Below, one piece after another: positions 23,301-34,207 of a stretch of 64,000 bases of DNA. Source of the stretch: Eutypella sp. D-1. Taxonomy: Eukaryota; Ascomycota; Sordariomycetes; Xylariales; Diatrypaceae. Below the pieces are notes generated by a model, which saw only the letters and a program-made list of their open reading frames with translations, searched no databases and was not told where the DNA came from. A program made the translations under genes and the position numbers. How positions within the stretch are numbered: position 1 is the first letter of the stretch; the number at the start of each line of letters is the position of its first letter. Location: assembly GCA_023313575.1 (NCBI GenBank), contig JAJTTP010000005.1, forward strand, positions 2,604,001 to 2,668,000. Reading direction: 5' to 3'.

Positions 23301-23402
23301 GCACCTTGGTCCATAACGACATTTGCCGGCTTGGAACTGAAAGCAAGGCCGGATACGGTGCTCAGGGTCCTGGCCCCGCTGGTTTGCGGGGGTCCGATGC
23401 AT
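17309..23402 (-). CDS. ZNFX1-like SF1 RNA helicase with CCCH, NFX1-type and RZ-type zinc fingers
   Basis: Three exons (23402-19030, 18961-18891, 18693-17309) give 1942 residues. The joins restore TQCTMPCAAPCDWVPC and LSCGHQCPSVCGEKC. Near the N-terminus is a CCCH finger (CFQFQAGKCRYGPRCKFSH). A UPF1-like helicase core runs from about 630 to 1190: Walker A QGPPGTGKS (about 638), the TNHALDQLL segment, Walker B LCEEAG (about 900), IGDHLQLQPQ, TLDTQRRMHP, VDNFQGEEAKVVIVSLVRSN and NVLLSRAQHGMYLLG. Cys/His-rich NFX1-type fingers follow (about 1230-1500), then a RING-like block (FPQCGHIITKQNLDGLMD ... KTCPTCRGSLR). The C-terminus is an RZ-type finger (HWYNCANGHPFTVGECGMPM, then RCPECEAPVGG). This architecture is that of ZNFX1 (human antiviral RNA sensor, worm small-RNA inheritance factor) and is related to fission-yeast Hrr1 of the RNA-directed RNA polymerase complex. 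Cytoplasmic or perinuclear RNA-silencing work is inferred from family. I chose ATG 23402, just before the CCCH finger; an in-frame ATG at 23495 adds 31 hydrophobic residues unlike relatives. Confidence 0.92.
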
Positions 23403-24526
23403 TGTAATGGTGCATGCGAAAAGAACGATCCTCTGTTGGTGTAGATAATAATCAAAGGTCACGTATGATAGATGAAGTAGAACGTAGGTTAACAAGTGAA
23501 AGCGTTACATGCGAGAGAGTTGTTATACAAGAGACGTGTCCCGACCTACATAGAAATTTATTCCAAAGTTATCGGAAACCTTCCATCAGATTTCGTTTGC
23601 TATTCAGTATTTAATTACGGTATTCATTCGCTACATGATACACTTGCTCCACATATCCTGCGGAAGATGATAGGGGCTCGTGTCATCCGTGATAGTTGTC
23701 ATGTACTTTTTGGTAACTACAAGTCGTCTAATCTAGTATATCGGCCTGTGATATTCGTTTGAATCTCTTGCTGTATTGGCTCGCTCATCATGTAGCATAT
23801 GCAGTATGCCATGTCGAGTGATGCTGGATCCAGACGGGAAGCAGCAGAGTCTGGCACCTTGGATGGCAGGATGACAAGTCACCAGAATCGCAGTCCATTT
23901 AATTCTGGTAGGTCTTTGAATATACGGGCTTCGTCAATGTGTTTCCTGTTTGAGGTAAAGGATCCATAGGTCCCTCTAGATCCTGTGGTTGAGACATGTG
24001 AGTCATTTCAGCACACATCAAATGTTGACCGGGTACGGGAGCAGACATGTAACTACAAGGCAAGGCTTACAATCAATAATTCTCCAAGGCCAATCAGTTC
24101 CCATCCAGTGGCATGTCCACTTTTTCAACCAACGAGATCAATGGCACCCTCCCTTGTTGCCGATGGACAGGCAATGCCATTCGTATGGACGGTTGGGCAT
24201 GTGTCTCTAGACGTAGTTGAGATTTCCCGGCCCAAAAGGTTCTATGAGTATTAGAAAGATCAATGTTAGGCACCAACAAATCACCCTAGATGGTATCCAA
24301 TCAATCTGCCACCATTTTACATTACTGTAGATATGCCTCCTATTTCTTCATCTTACGATGTCTCGCTGTCTGATCTCAATAGCACATAGGTGGAGTATTG
24401 CACTGTTGATTAAGATTGATCTTGTGTGGCTTTTCCTTTTGAACAATACTTGCGTATAGTCGATTAAATACCCTCTTCATATTAAGAAATGAGGTTAAGT
24501 AAGGATACTATTTGAGCTGTGGGGGT
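23403..24526. other. Gene-free stretch upstream of the helicase gene
   Basis: About 1.1 kb with only short frames lacking domain patterns. It contains the helicase promoter (minus) and the 3' flank of the GH2 gene. Confidence 0.4.
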
Positions 24527-27476
24527 TCAGCTAGACAGGACGACCACCTGTGACCCCTCAAGTCCATCCGCAGAAACAGAGACCGTGATCTCACCAGCCT
24601 CGCCAGCCTTCGAGCGGACGATTGCCAAAGCAAGACCGCTGAGAGCATCGCGCGTGAGACTGGGGAACTCTGTAAAGTCGGCAGGGTCACCGTTGTCCGT
24701 GGAGACGATCTCCCCTGGTCCCTCGATGGAGAACGTAATGCTGTCGGTCGCCTGGGGTACCTTGATTCCCTCGCCGTCGACGACGCTGACAGTGACGAAG
24801 GCAAGGTCATGGCCGTCGGCGTTAATAGTCTCGCGATCGGCGGCTGCGGTCAGGGCAGCGGCGTCGCTGGCAGTCTTGACGCTGTCCTCGGCCCACTCCT
24901 CTCCGTCCTTGTACGCTACCACACGCAACTCGCCCGCTTGGTACTCCACATCATCCCAACGTAGCCGGTAGCTCGAAGTCTCCCGTTGCTTCCTCCCGGC
25001 CGACTCACCGTTCACGAAGAGCTCGGCCTCGTCTGCTGAGGTGAACACGTGCACAGGCGTCACCTCGCCGACACGTTCGGGCCAGGTCCAGTGGGGGAGG
25101 ATGTGCGCCATGGGGCTGTAATCATGTGTTAGCCAGGTAAGCTCGGAAACAGACATGAAGGAACTACTAGATGTGGATCCTCAATTCCCCAGCCTGAATT
25201 TTGGCATTGGGGAAGCCACGAGTGTTTTTATTCTGGAAGGAGGTAGGGACTACTCAACGTACTATTGAAATCGTTAGTTACCAACGGTCAGAATAGCGAA
25301 CGAAAAGATTTAATTCTACATACCAAATCAGGGCGCCAACGCGCCTGGTAAAGATAGAAGCGGTCCTTCTTGAAACCGGCTAGATCAATAATGCCGAAGT
25401 AGGAGCTACGAGAGTCACTGTCATAAGGAGTAGGCTCGCCGAGGTAGTCCCAGCCAGTCCAGACAAACTCGCCCGCGACATAGGGGTGGCGGTCCTGCTG
25501 GTCGAAGACCTTGTCGGGAGAGGAGCCCCAGGGAACAGCGTACAGCTCGTAGGCGCTAACCCACAGCTTTCCGCTCTCCTGGCCCTTGCCGGGACCAGCA
25601 GTGGTGCTATTAGCGTTCGTCACAGGGAAAGTGTAAGTACCGCGGGTGCTGACGCCCGATGAACTTTCGGTGCTCCAAAGCACTTTGTCCGGGTATCGGG
25701 AGTGGAAGCCAGGGAATGCCGAGTCCCACGACTCGCCACGTCCTTCGCCCTGGTAGTTCAAGCCCTCGACCTGCAGCGCGGCGGCGAACTCGGTATTGGG
25801 CCCCGCGTTGTTAATCGCCGCGCCCGATTGGCGTGTCGGGTCCTCCTCGGCTACGATACCGTGAAGTTCGCGGGCCGTCGCTCCACCTGATGCGGATGAT
25901 TGTTCGGGGATTTCGTTGCCGTAGCTCCAGACGATGATAGACGGGTCTACCGCGTACCAAAAAATTAGTACATACTCACTTGATACATGAAAAAAAAAAA
26001 AAAATTGGAAAGCCGCAGTTTCAGAGGGGGGGTGGGGGGTCGCTTACGGTTTCGGTCGCGGCGAATGAAGTTCCGCAGATCCGGCTCGTGCCAGTCGCCG
26101 AAGTACAGGTGGTAATCATCAGAGATCTTCTGGTTATACCACACATCGAAAATCTCGTCCACGACGAGGAACCCAAACCTATCGGCAAAGTCCAACAGCT
26201 CAGTTGCCGGGGGATTGTGCGACATTCTGAGAGAGTTGCAGCCCATCTCTTGTAGAAGCTCCAGCTGACGCTCGGCAGCTCTATTGTAGAACGCGGCGCC
26301 GAGTGAGCCTAGATCGTGGTGGTTGTTGGTACCCTGAATCCGCACCTTCTGGCCGTTGATGGAGATGCCGTCGTCCCCGCTGTATGACACGGTGCGGATG
26401 CCGAAGGGTGTCTCGTAGGTATCGAGCACCTCACCGTCGGCTGAAACAGTGGTGACAGCAACATACATGTTAGGCGTCTGCTCAGGGGGCGGTCCCCAGA
26501 GCTTTGGGTTCGTGATCGTGACTGAACCATTCACTGCCTTCTTGCTTCCTGCCTCCACGCTTGTCGTTGCACCTGAGAACCTTGCCACAGCTTCTCCTTC
26601 GGCCTCGCCAGATTCCGGGTTGTACACATACACAGCTGTCGCCACCTCAACTTCGCGTTCCTCATCCGCGTGGTTCTCGATCTCAACGGTGAGGTCCACG
26701 TCCGCCGACTCGGCAGATACAGCGGGGGTAGTGATGTACGTGCCGTATTGGGCGACATGTGTCTTATCGACCTTGACCAACCACACATTGCGGTAGAGGC
26801 CGGCACCGGGGTACCAGCGCGAGAAGTTCTTCGGGTTGTGTAGCCGGATCGCCAGTACGTTTTCGCCCTCCTTGACATGCGGGGTAAGGTCCAGGCGGAA
26901 GGAGGCGTAGCCGAAGGGCCAACCTCCGACGAACTTTCCGTTCAGCCATACCACGGCGTTAGATTGGGCACCGTCGATGTCCAGGAAGATAGACTTGTCC
27001 AAATCGGTTTCCTCGACCGTCAGCGTCTTGCGATACCAGCCCACGCCATCGATGGGCAGGGCGCCCATGCTGTTCGGGATGCCGGGTGCGTGGAACGGGC
27101 CCTTGATGGCCCAGTCGTGTGGAAGGTTCACAGCCTCCCACTCACTATCATCGAAAGAGTCTTGCACGTACTCGACGTCCTCTCCCGGAGGAGTACCGGA
27201 CGGGAGCTCATGTTTATCACCGTTGACGATGAAGTCATTGGCCGAAGGGAGGATCCACTCCTTCATGCTGTCGTACGACAGCTCGTCCGGGTTCGACGTG
27301 AAGCGCGAAAAGCGCCAGTCCGCGTTGATGCTGACGCGCTCGCGCCCCACGATGGTGGTATCATAGGGGGCTTTCTTGACAAGGTGAGCTTCAGCGGTTT
27401 GAGGATGCGCCAGGAGCGCGAGTCCCAGGGAAAGGAGCCCGCAGGCCTTGTACACCATCTGCTCGAGTGGCGCCAT
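24527..27476 (-). CDS. Secreted GH2 beta-galactosidase, possible one-base frame conflict before the last exon
   Basis: Exons: 27476-26048, 25946-25324 and about 25115-24527. Start MAPLEQMVYK at 27476 leads a signal peptide (ACGLLSLGLALLAHPQTAEA). The domain order is the GH2 sugar-binding domain (PHDWAIKGPF, GVGWYRKTL, FVGGWPFGYASFRLDLTP), an immunoglobulin-like domain and the TIM barrel. Barrel landmarks are NNHHDLGSLGAAFYNRAAER, MGCNSLRMSHNPP, acid/base Glu in VWSYGNEIPE and nucleophile Glu in AGEFVWTGWDYLGE. DUF4982-type and a final Ig-like domain close the protein. The enzyme should hydrolyse beta-galactosides outside the cell. The first intron junction is in phase (NHPSIIVWSYGNE). At the second, exon 2 ends in phase 0 (RWRPDL) while the only good acceptor precedes CCCC-ATG, one base too many for the expected RPDLPMAHILPHW. 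Either one C is an error, the gene is frameshifted, or a micro-exon was missed in the 208-nt intron. The layout resembles bacterial-type beta-galactosidases, so an old transfer is possible. Confidence 0.85.
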
Positions 27477-28898
27477 AATCACTGAAGTGCAGCAGCGGTA
27501 GAGTATCCACCGACCAACGTGCAAAAAGAGAGCTCGGTCGAGCCCTTATATATTATTCATATATTGGGCTGGTTGCCCTTCCCGTGCCATGTGCTCAACG
27601 GCTGGTATGGAGGCTAGACTTCCATCGCATCCGCGGGGATCTAGCCTATAATGTCTATTAGACCGAGCATATAGGCCGTGGTTCTCGCGCGACGAGCAGG
27701 ATATGTATGCCAAGCTCCCCAGGCCGCTCATGGAGCAACCCGAACCTGGTCCACAATTCTTCGGGGTCCGGACCATTTCCCCGCGAATCCGGAATGGCAT
27801 CACGGAGAAATCTGGCACCCCGGACTTGGCACTGTCATTTATATGGATATTTAGCCTGCACCGGAACCGGATTCGCCCTAGTCCAAGATGAATCCCACGG
27901 GACGTTAGATCAGTGGTAACATTTGAGGGGTAGGCTACGTATGCGGAGATGCAAGGACAGGGGTTGGATATGACTGCCGAGGATGATCAAGTAAGTAGGG
28001 AAGATAACTATTTGGTCTGGGAGCATCGTGCCTAGCTTTTACAATAGAAACGCGAGAACGTCATAACCTGATCATGGATTCATTCGAGATATTTAGGATC
28101 GGAGGGCGCGGATGGAATTCCCAAGGCGAGTCCCACCTAATCAGGCGATCGTATAGGTGAACCCTGGTTCAAGTGACGGTGACTACCGAAATCTTCAAAG
28201 ACGTCTATAGCCAACTGTGTACTATTACTTTCCCAGTCGGTTTTCGGAGCGCTCGCCGATGGGGCTTACCTATTCTATCTCGACACCATCTCCATGATTG
28301 GCTTAACGCAAGAAGCGCACTGCAGAACCTATCACCAACAAGCATTTATTCCCTCGGGCTTCCTTGGCTTAATTTGGTATCCAAGGTTAACGTTCCAGGA
28401 GCTATTCATCAGCTCACGTGTTAACCTCGATTAGTGGCTCGTACACAAAAGTCGGTTAACCTTACTTGAGGACAGGGCGGTGTGAGACTTGCGTTCTTGA
28501 CACCTCAAACCTAGTACATCTAAAGAGGAAGTATCTCCTCGCTCTCTAGCCTTGACTATTCGCATCTCGATGCCCCGAGAGGGTGATTTGATGGTCTTTT
28601 CGCGCCACATCAGATATATATCTTGACGTGGGCAAGCTAATGTCTTGAGTGCGTGCCCCCAGCCCTGTGCAGTGCAGGTAAATCCGTCGAGATCCTGTTG
28701 GGCAATATCAGACGGATCATCATCTCCGCCACGATGAATTACTGGCAATAACTCAGAGCATATCTTGACAACGAGCAAGCATGGACGGTTATTGAGTCGA
28801 GATAGGTGTTCTCGTCTCATTGAGAGGGTGTTGGTGTTAGATAGATGTCACATGTCGACGTAAAGAACTAGGAAATATTCCGTAGGGAATCATTCATG
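27477..28898. other. Promoter region of the GH2 gene and spacer
   Basis: A TATATATTATTCATATAT stretch at about 27545-27561, some 70-90 nt upstream of the GH2 start on the minus strand, could serve as its TATA region. The rest has only unsupported frames. One at 28431-28820 (minus, 129 codons), just past the end of the next gene, has no recognisable domain. Confidence 0.4.
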
Positions 28899-30421
28899 TT
28901 ATAGATAGCCTTGCTTCTGACCGACACTATCTTCTGGTTCTTCGTAACTCTCCCTGCTATCCTTGCCATGGCTATCCTCACTGCTTTCCTTGTCACTACT
29001 TTCCTCGCCATCTTCGTCGCTATTCTCATCGCTGTCTTCGTCGTCGTCCTCGTAAGCTCTAAGCGTCTCAGCGCCACTGTCGTCTTCTGTATGATATTCA
29101 TCACGTGCCTCTTCGCCAGAGTCGATGTCATCGTCGAACTTATCGACATCTATTTGTTGGCAGTGTTCTCTGATAACTTTTAGTGTCATCTCCCTCCCGG
29201 CCACCTTGCCATCCATAGCCCTGGAGTTTGCCATTGCGATAGCCTCTACACGATAACGCTGGGCCAGGTCTCTCAGGTTGCGAAACGCGGTCACACTCTT
29301 AGCATAGTCCTTTTGCCTTAGGAGAGGACATTGTTTGATCAGCGTCATCCAATATTCCAAGGAACCGTCAGGCATGACGGTACTATGGTGAGCAAACAGG
29401 TTCAACAAGCCCATGTAATAAGTTACACTAAAGGTGTAAGCTTTATTATCGTGGTATGGGTTGCGCGGGCCGTATTTATGCAACGTGTACATCGCACGAG
29501 CGCCGTAGGCACCGTCGTTCAGGGCTTGCCTTACTCCAACCCGATCGTCGGCCATCGGGCTCGACTCCAGGAAGAAGTTAGGGACTATAGGAAAATCATC
29601 ATTCTTGGTAGGCATGATCAAGTCACCAAGTGCTTCCTTCACCAGCGGATGTACAGTAGATGGGTGCATACCGTCCCAGAGGTCAGGTTTAGGCGCGGTT
29701 GTTAGCCCGTTAGTCATGGACACCAAATTAGTAAACAGGGTCTTGTCTTCAGACCGAGACTCTGCGTGCATGGATTTCCGTGATCCCTCGAGGAAAGGGA
29801 TGAGCAATCTCATGGCCTTGGCCTCCGAGTAGTCCTCTGAGTAGTTCTCTGCCGTTATCTTTCTGAAACCAGCGTAGTCCCTCTCGATAGATGCGCGGTC
29901 TCCGACCGAGGCCCTCCGTCTTTTCAAGGCACGGCAGATTTCGCGCAGGTTTTCGGGCTCCGGAATCTGTGTTCCCAATTGGAGGGCACGGTCCTCATGG
30001 TATATTCCATGATCTGCCAGTCTCTCTTGGAATCCACTTCCATAGGCGGATATTATCCTCGAAGTTGGCACATACGTGCTGGCCATCTCTACAACTGACC
30101 TGATATCGCCCTCCACTATGGGATGCGGCCACTAAAAAGATGTGAGCTTCGGTATCGGGCGACAGCAGTACTATGACTTACTCCTCGAAGGTCAGTGAGG
30201 TCTGGGCCCCCTTGCCTTGCAAATCGTATGAGAGTAGGTAGTGTGCCGTAGTCGTTTATCGGCGGAGGTGTTGTAGGAGTTAAACCGTTCCTGCGATTGA
30301 ACTCTCGTATATTGCGACGGGTGAGCAATAGTTCTGGTAATACGTTGTTCGACTTTGGTGTGGAGTTTGGTTGTTCGTTATGGGTTTCTGCCCCCCTTCT
30401 TGAGTCTTCAATATGCAACAT
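28899..30421 (-). CDS. Ascomycete-specific protein with a worn PD-(D/E)XK-like motif and acidic tail
   Basis: Two exons (30421-30182 and 30131-28899) join in phase across a 50-nt intron to 490 residues. The N-terminus contains FARQGGPDLTDLRG, then YGSGFQERLADHGIYHED, then EPENLREICRALKRRRAS. I recall these segments from a large family of uncharacterised ascomycete proteins, especially expanded in Fusarium-like genomes. The core is PKPDLWDG, then FPIVPNFFLESSPMADDRVG and RQALNDGAYGARAMYTLHKY. In relatives, as I recall, the middle segment reads PNFFLEAKG, which with the upstream PD resembles a PD-(D/E)XK nuclease core. Here the lysine position is serine, so catalysis would be lost if the family is enzymatic. 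The last 80 residues are very acidic (DDDEDSDENSDEDGEESSD). No membrane helix is seen. Function unknown. Confidence 0.78.
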
Positions 30422-33270
30422 CCTAGGTACATGTTATTCGAACGCTATGGATGCGAATGCGCCCAAAGGGGGCCAAAGTGAAGCTATTTCTGAGCTTGCC
30501 TCAGGTATCAAGTCACGAGGAACAGCAGGCAATAACCCAAATCCCAGCGCAAGCACCAGATCCGGTTTCAAGGCTATAGTGTCCTTTGTCAGTACTCGCA
30601 GCGCCAGCCCTTGGCTTCGCCCTTTTCAGGACAAAGGACGTATAAGAAGTACCACGTTGTAAGCAATATATTACAGTTACTTTGCGGTCACACCCGCTGT
30701 AAGAACTTGGACATCAGTCATCCCTATGATAAGATGGGGCATAATCTCTCCTATTGCTGTATCATGTATAGTGTCGCGAATAGTTGTTGTCAGTGGGGTC
30801 TGCAGCCTTGTAACAGAACGTCTGCGCAGAACAGCATGCATCATCGTCGAAATAGCAATAAGATGATTGACGTTCTCAGGAAGATGGCATCGTGGGCAGT
30901 TGTATGAACAATGCCATGTTTTTAAGACCCGATTCCGACCTCAACTTATAAAAATTCTCATCACGGAGTGTAGGAGCAGCATATTCAAAGCATGAAATGT
31001 GACCAGGGCGAATATAGAAGACCTTACTTTTTTTGGATCATGAGAAGGTTTTATCCGACATGAATTTAGTCCGCTAATTCGCTCTCGGGAGGGGGCGCCT
31101 TCTGTTGTCAGGAGGCTTATATCGCGTACGCTGTCAATATACTGAACCGTCTGCCGGGCGTTTCCAGGTGTAATTCAGGGGCAATGCCAACGACCCCTAT
31201 TTTTCTGGATAGTACCATAGTAGATGGCATATGGGTTTCTGACACCCCGCCTTTTCGCATGCCCTCTCGTAAGAAATAAGGAACGGGGAAAGATGACATT
31301 TGGGGGCCTGCAAACGGCCCAACAGCACTTGGTTAATTCACCACGTACGTCGTACGTATTTGGGACTTGCCGATGCATTAGCTAGCAAAGTTAAGACGAC
31401 AGTGCCTGAGAGTGCATGCAGTCGTGTCGATCTCATTACTTGGGTACCTAGGTAACTACAGTTGCCAAGTACCTAGGTACCTACGTACAATTTGGATATC
31501 ATCATAAAGTAGAGGGCTGTCTACTCTGGAGGTCAGTTACATACCTGTGAAGCACCTAGTAATTGGGCAACTGGGTAATTCAAGTTGATAACCTTGATAA
31601 CATACTAGGTAGGCCTCTCCTTTGGTGTTCTGAAATACTGAGCACTTTATAAGTAATAAATTGCCGTTATGATTTTCATAGGGGATCTGATCTCTTACAT
31701 TGGTGGGGTGCTAAACGCCTAAAATAGAACATTTACTATGGGGATGGAAGCGCCTTTTTACTAACAGTTTACTGACAGTCGGCGATCAATATCCATGGAA
31801 GGGCCAGAAGGGCTTAAGCGCTCTGCGTTGCGGCTTGCGTGTTCTTCTCCCTAGCCGCCTAGCATTCCACTAATAACTTGGAAAGGCAACTGTTAGTTGT
31901 GCCTGTCCATCTTACATACCTGATTCGTCTCGTCATACTTGTAGTATTTCCATATTTCCCTCGACCACATACGCCTTTTACCTATTCTATGCATGTTTTT
32001 GGAATCCTGCGTAAAAGCTCTCATTGATATCTATCTTATTCTGACATCTCCTTCGCATTCGATTAGACACCGAGTCCCCGTTCTATGTATGAATATATTG
32101 TGTCTAATTATTTATGCATAAAGCCTAGGTAGTTACATATATACATCTATGTACGGATCTAGATCGTATCCATTGATTGGTTTGGATATTCTTTCGTCAT
32201 ACTACCCTACTTGGACTACTTGTAGTTACTTAGAATAAGGCAAACAGGCAGGGCAGGCACCCATAGGACCCCGACAGTCCGACTACCGACATCGCGTGCC
32301 CTCCTTTGGACCCCGTATTTCCAAGTTTCTAGTGCCCAGTATTACCATTCCTTTAATACCGTATGAGTGACTGTTTCACTGCGTCACAGACTTGATTGCG
32401 AACTTCACTTCCTCAACTTCTTCACCTCCCTCTCCACCTTGCCATCTTCTCCCTCTTTTCCATTTTCCCAGCAGAACCCGGGAGGAGTTTTTTCACGAAT
32501 CTGGAAGAAAAAGAGAAAGAAAATAAAAGAAACGAAGAAAGAAAGAAAAAAGCTTGCATAAGGTTGCCTACCTACTTGACCAACTAACTGACAACTGAAC
32601 TGACTAGCTAGCAACTTGAACTTGACCTATTATTCTATCATTCGCATTCTATCCATTCATTGTTCCCACTTTGCTGCTAAAGAAGTATCAGTAACCTTAT
32701 CAAACCTACCCGACTCCCCGACTACCCTAAAAGGCTGCTTTGATTAGTTTGCCTCAATTACATATTACATATTATATACTTTTTTTTCTCTCTCCTCGAT
32801 ATTGTACACCTGCGAACCTCACCACCTCTCTCTCTCTCTCTGGTATTCGGTGTCTAGTTGGTAAATCATTTCCACGATGTCGTGGGAACTCACTCGACGT
32901 CGCTTTGCCCGGACGATAAACAGCAAATTTATCTATGACCGTGTAGTATGTACATTTTCCAAAGGTTTCTGTGAAGCATCGTGACCTCGGGAAGCATCTC
33001 TGGATCATTCCAGTAACTTCCTAACGTTTTTTTTTTTCTTTCCTTCCCATCCACTATAATAACCCCATAAAAATCCCGTCGTCGCATATATTCGCCGCAT
33101 ACATCATAGACTCTCTAGGGTCTTACACTTTGTACCTTATTGTTATATGCTTTTATATGCTTTTAGGTGCTTTATATGCTTCATATGCTTTATGTCTGAA
33201 CTAACCTTGTTAACCACTCCTCGCCTCTTCCATCTAGCCTTTACTCCATGCCATCATATTCTTCGTCGAA
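30422..33270. other. 2.8-kb gene-free region, likely transition to a different neighbourhood
   Basis: No supported gene. The left half is AT-rich. From about 31.4 kb the DNA changes character: two ACCTAGGT palindromes (31446-31453, 31471-31478), CT-rich tracts (32400-32470) and purine tracts (32500-32560) appear. A CT microsatellite lies at 32828-32841, and an imperfect ATATGCTTTT tandem array at 33146-33192 sits just before the Mpv17 start and is probably part of its promoter or 5' UTR. Confidence 0.45.
33146..33192. repeat. Imperfect ATATGCTTTT tandem repeat
   Basis: Five or six imperfect copies of a 9-12-nt unit (ATATGCTTTT, ATATGCTTTTAGGTGCTTT, ATATGCTTC, ATATGCTTT) lie 80-125 nt upstream of the Mpv17/PMP22 start codon, in its 5' UTR or core promoter. 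Confidence 0.7.
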
Positions 33271-34207
33271 ATGGCCATCGTCGCCCGGTTGACGACTCGG
33301 TTCAATACCTACTATGATGAACGGCCCGGTAAGGATGCCACGTCGCCTCCCCGTCGTCTACCCATCGCCTATCCAACCCGAAACTTCCATCCTACGATAA
33401 CACATAACATGTCACTAATATTCCTCGCCTCTTTGCAGTCCTCACCATGATGGTGACGAATGCCGTCCTCGGAGGCATCGCCGACACTGTCGCCCAGACC
33501 ATCACCTCCGTCCGACAACGAGCGCTGCGAAAACCCGGCGGTTTAACCAAAGACGATCCCATTGCGATCGAGATCCACGAGCTGGACAGCAAGAACCCCT
33601 GGAGCGACCGGGAACTCATCCCCGATTCCAAGAAACTGCCGCCGCCCTTCGACTTCGAGCGCCTCACCAGGTTCATGGCGTACGGTTTTGCCATGGCTCC
33701 CGTGCAGTACAAGTGGTTCGGTTTCTTGTCACGGGCCTTCCCCATCACCAAGGACGCCGCCTTCGTCCCCGCCATGAAGCGCGTAGCCCTCGACCAGCTT
33801 ATCTTTGCACCCTTCGGTCTCGGCTGCTTCTTCACGGCCATGACCATTGCGGAGGGCGGGGGCCGTAGAGCGGTCGCCCACAAACTGCGCGATATGTACA
33901 TCCCGACGTTGAAGGCCAACTTCATGCTGTGGCCGGCGGTGCAGATCATCAACTTTCGATTGATGCCCGTGCAATTCCAACTGGTGAGATAACACCCCCT
34001 CCCCCCTTCACGTACCGCTGCACGCACATACGACTACACGTCTCCATGCTTCGCTATATACATGCGACGCATCTACTAACGCTACAACCACAGCCGTTCG
34101 TATCGACCGTCGGAATCGCCTGGACGGCGTACCTTTCGCTGTCCAACGCCTCCGATGAGGCCGATGTCCCACCACCCCAACCGTCTCCTCGCATTCGCCT
34201 CTCCTAG
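33271..34207 (+). CDS. Mpv17/PMP22 family membrane protein
   Basis: Three exons, 33271-33328, 33439-33983 and 34094-34207, join in frame to 238 residues. Exon 1 encodes MAIVARLTTRFNTYYDERP; the join gives RPVLTMMVTNAVLGGIADTV, the standard start of the family (short helix, then the first membrane helix with ...GDxxxQ-like pattern). The C-terminal signature is present: RRAVAHKLRDMYIPTLKANF, MLWPAVQIINFRLMPVQFQL and PFVSTVGIAWTAYLSLSNAS. Four membrane helices are expected. Relatives sit in the inner mitochondrial membrane (Sym1/MPV17) or peroxisome membrane (PMP22, Woronin sorting complex protein). The charged insert between helices 1 and 2 (about residues 45-90, IEIHELDSKNPWSDRELIPD) matches the filamentous-fungal Mpv17 variants I know. 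Channel-like function is inferred from family. Confidence 0.93.

Noticed and set aside
26877..27485. 202-codon plus-strand frame opposite the GH2 gene
   Set aside because: Antisense shadow of the GH2 first exon.
28431..28820. 129-codon minus-strand frame just downstream of the PD-(D/E)XK-like gene
   Set aside because: No domain recognised and no splice link to the preceding gene could be found; left as non-coding.
15634..28898. Possible secondary-metabolite cluster (GST, MFS, kinase, GH2 nearby)
   Set aside because: No polyketide synthase, NRPS, terpene cyclase or cluster regulator is present, and the genes are widely spaced and functionally unrelated.
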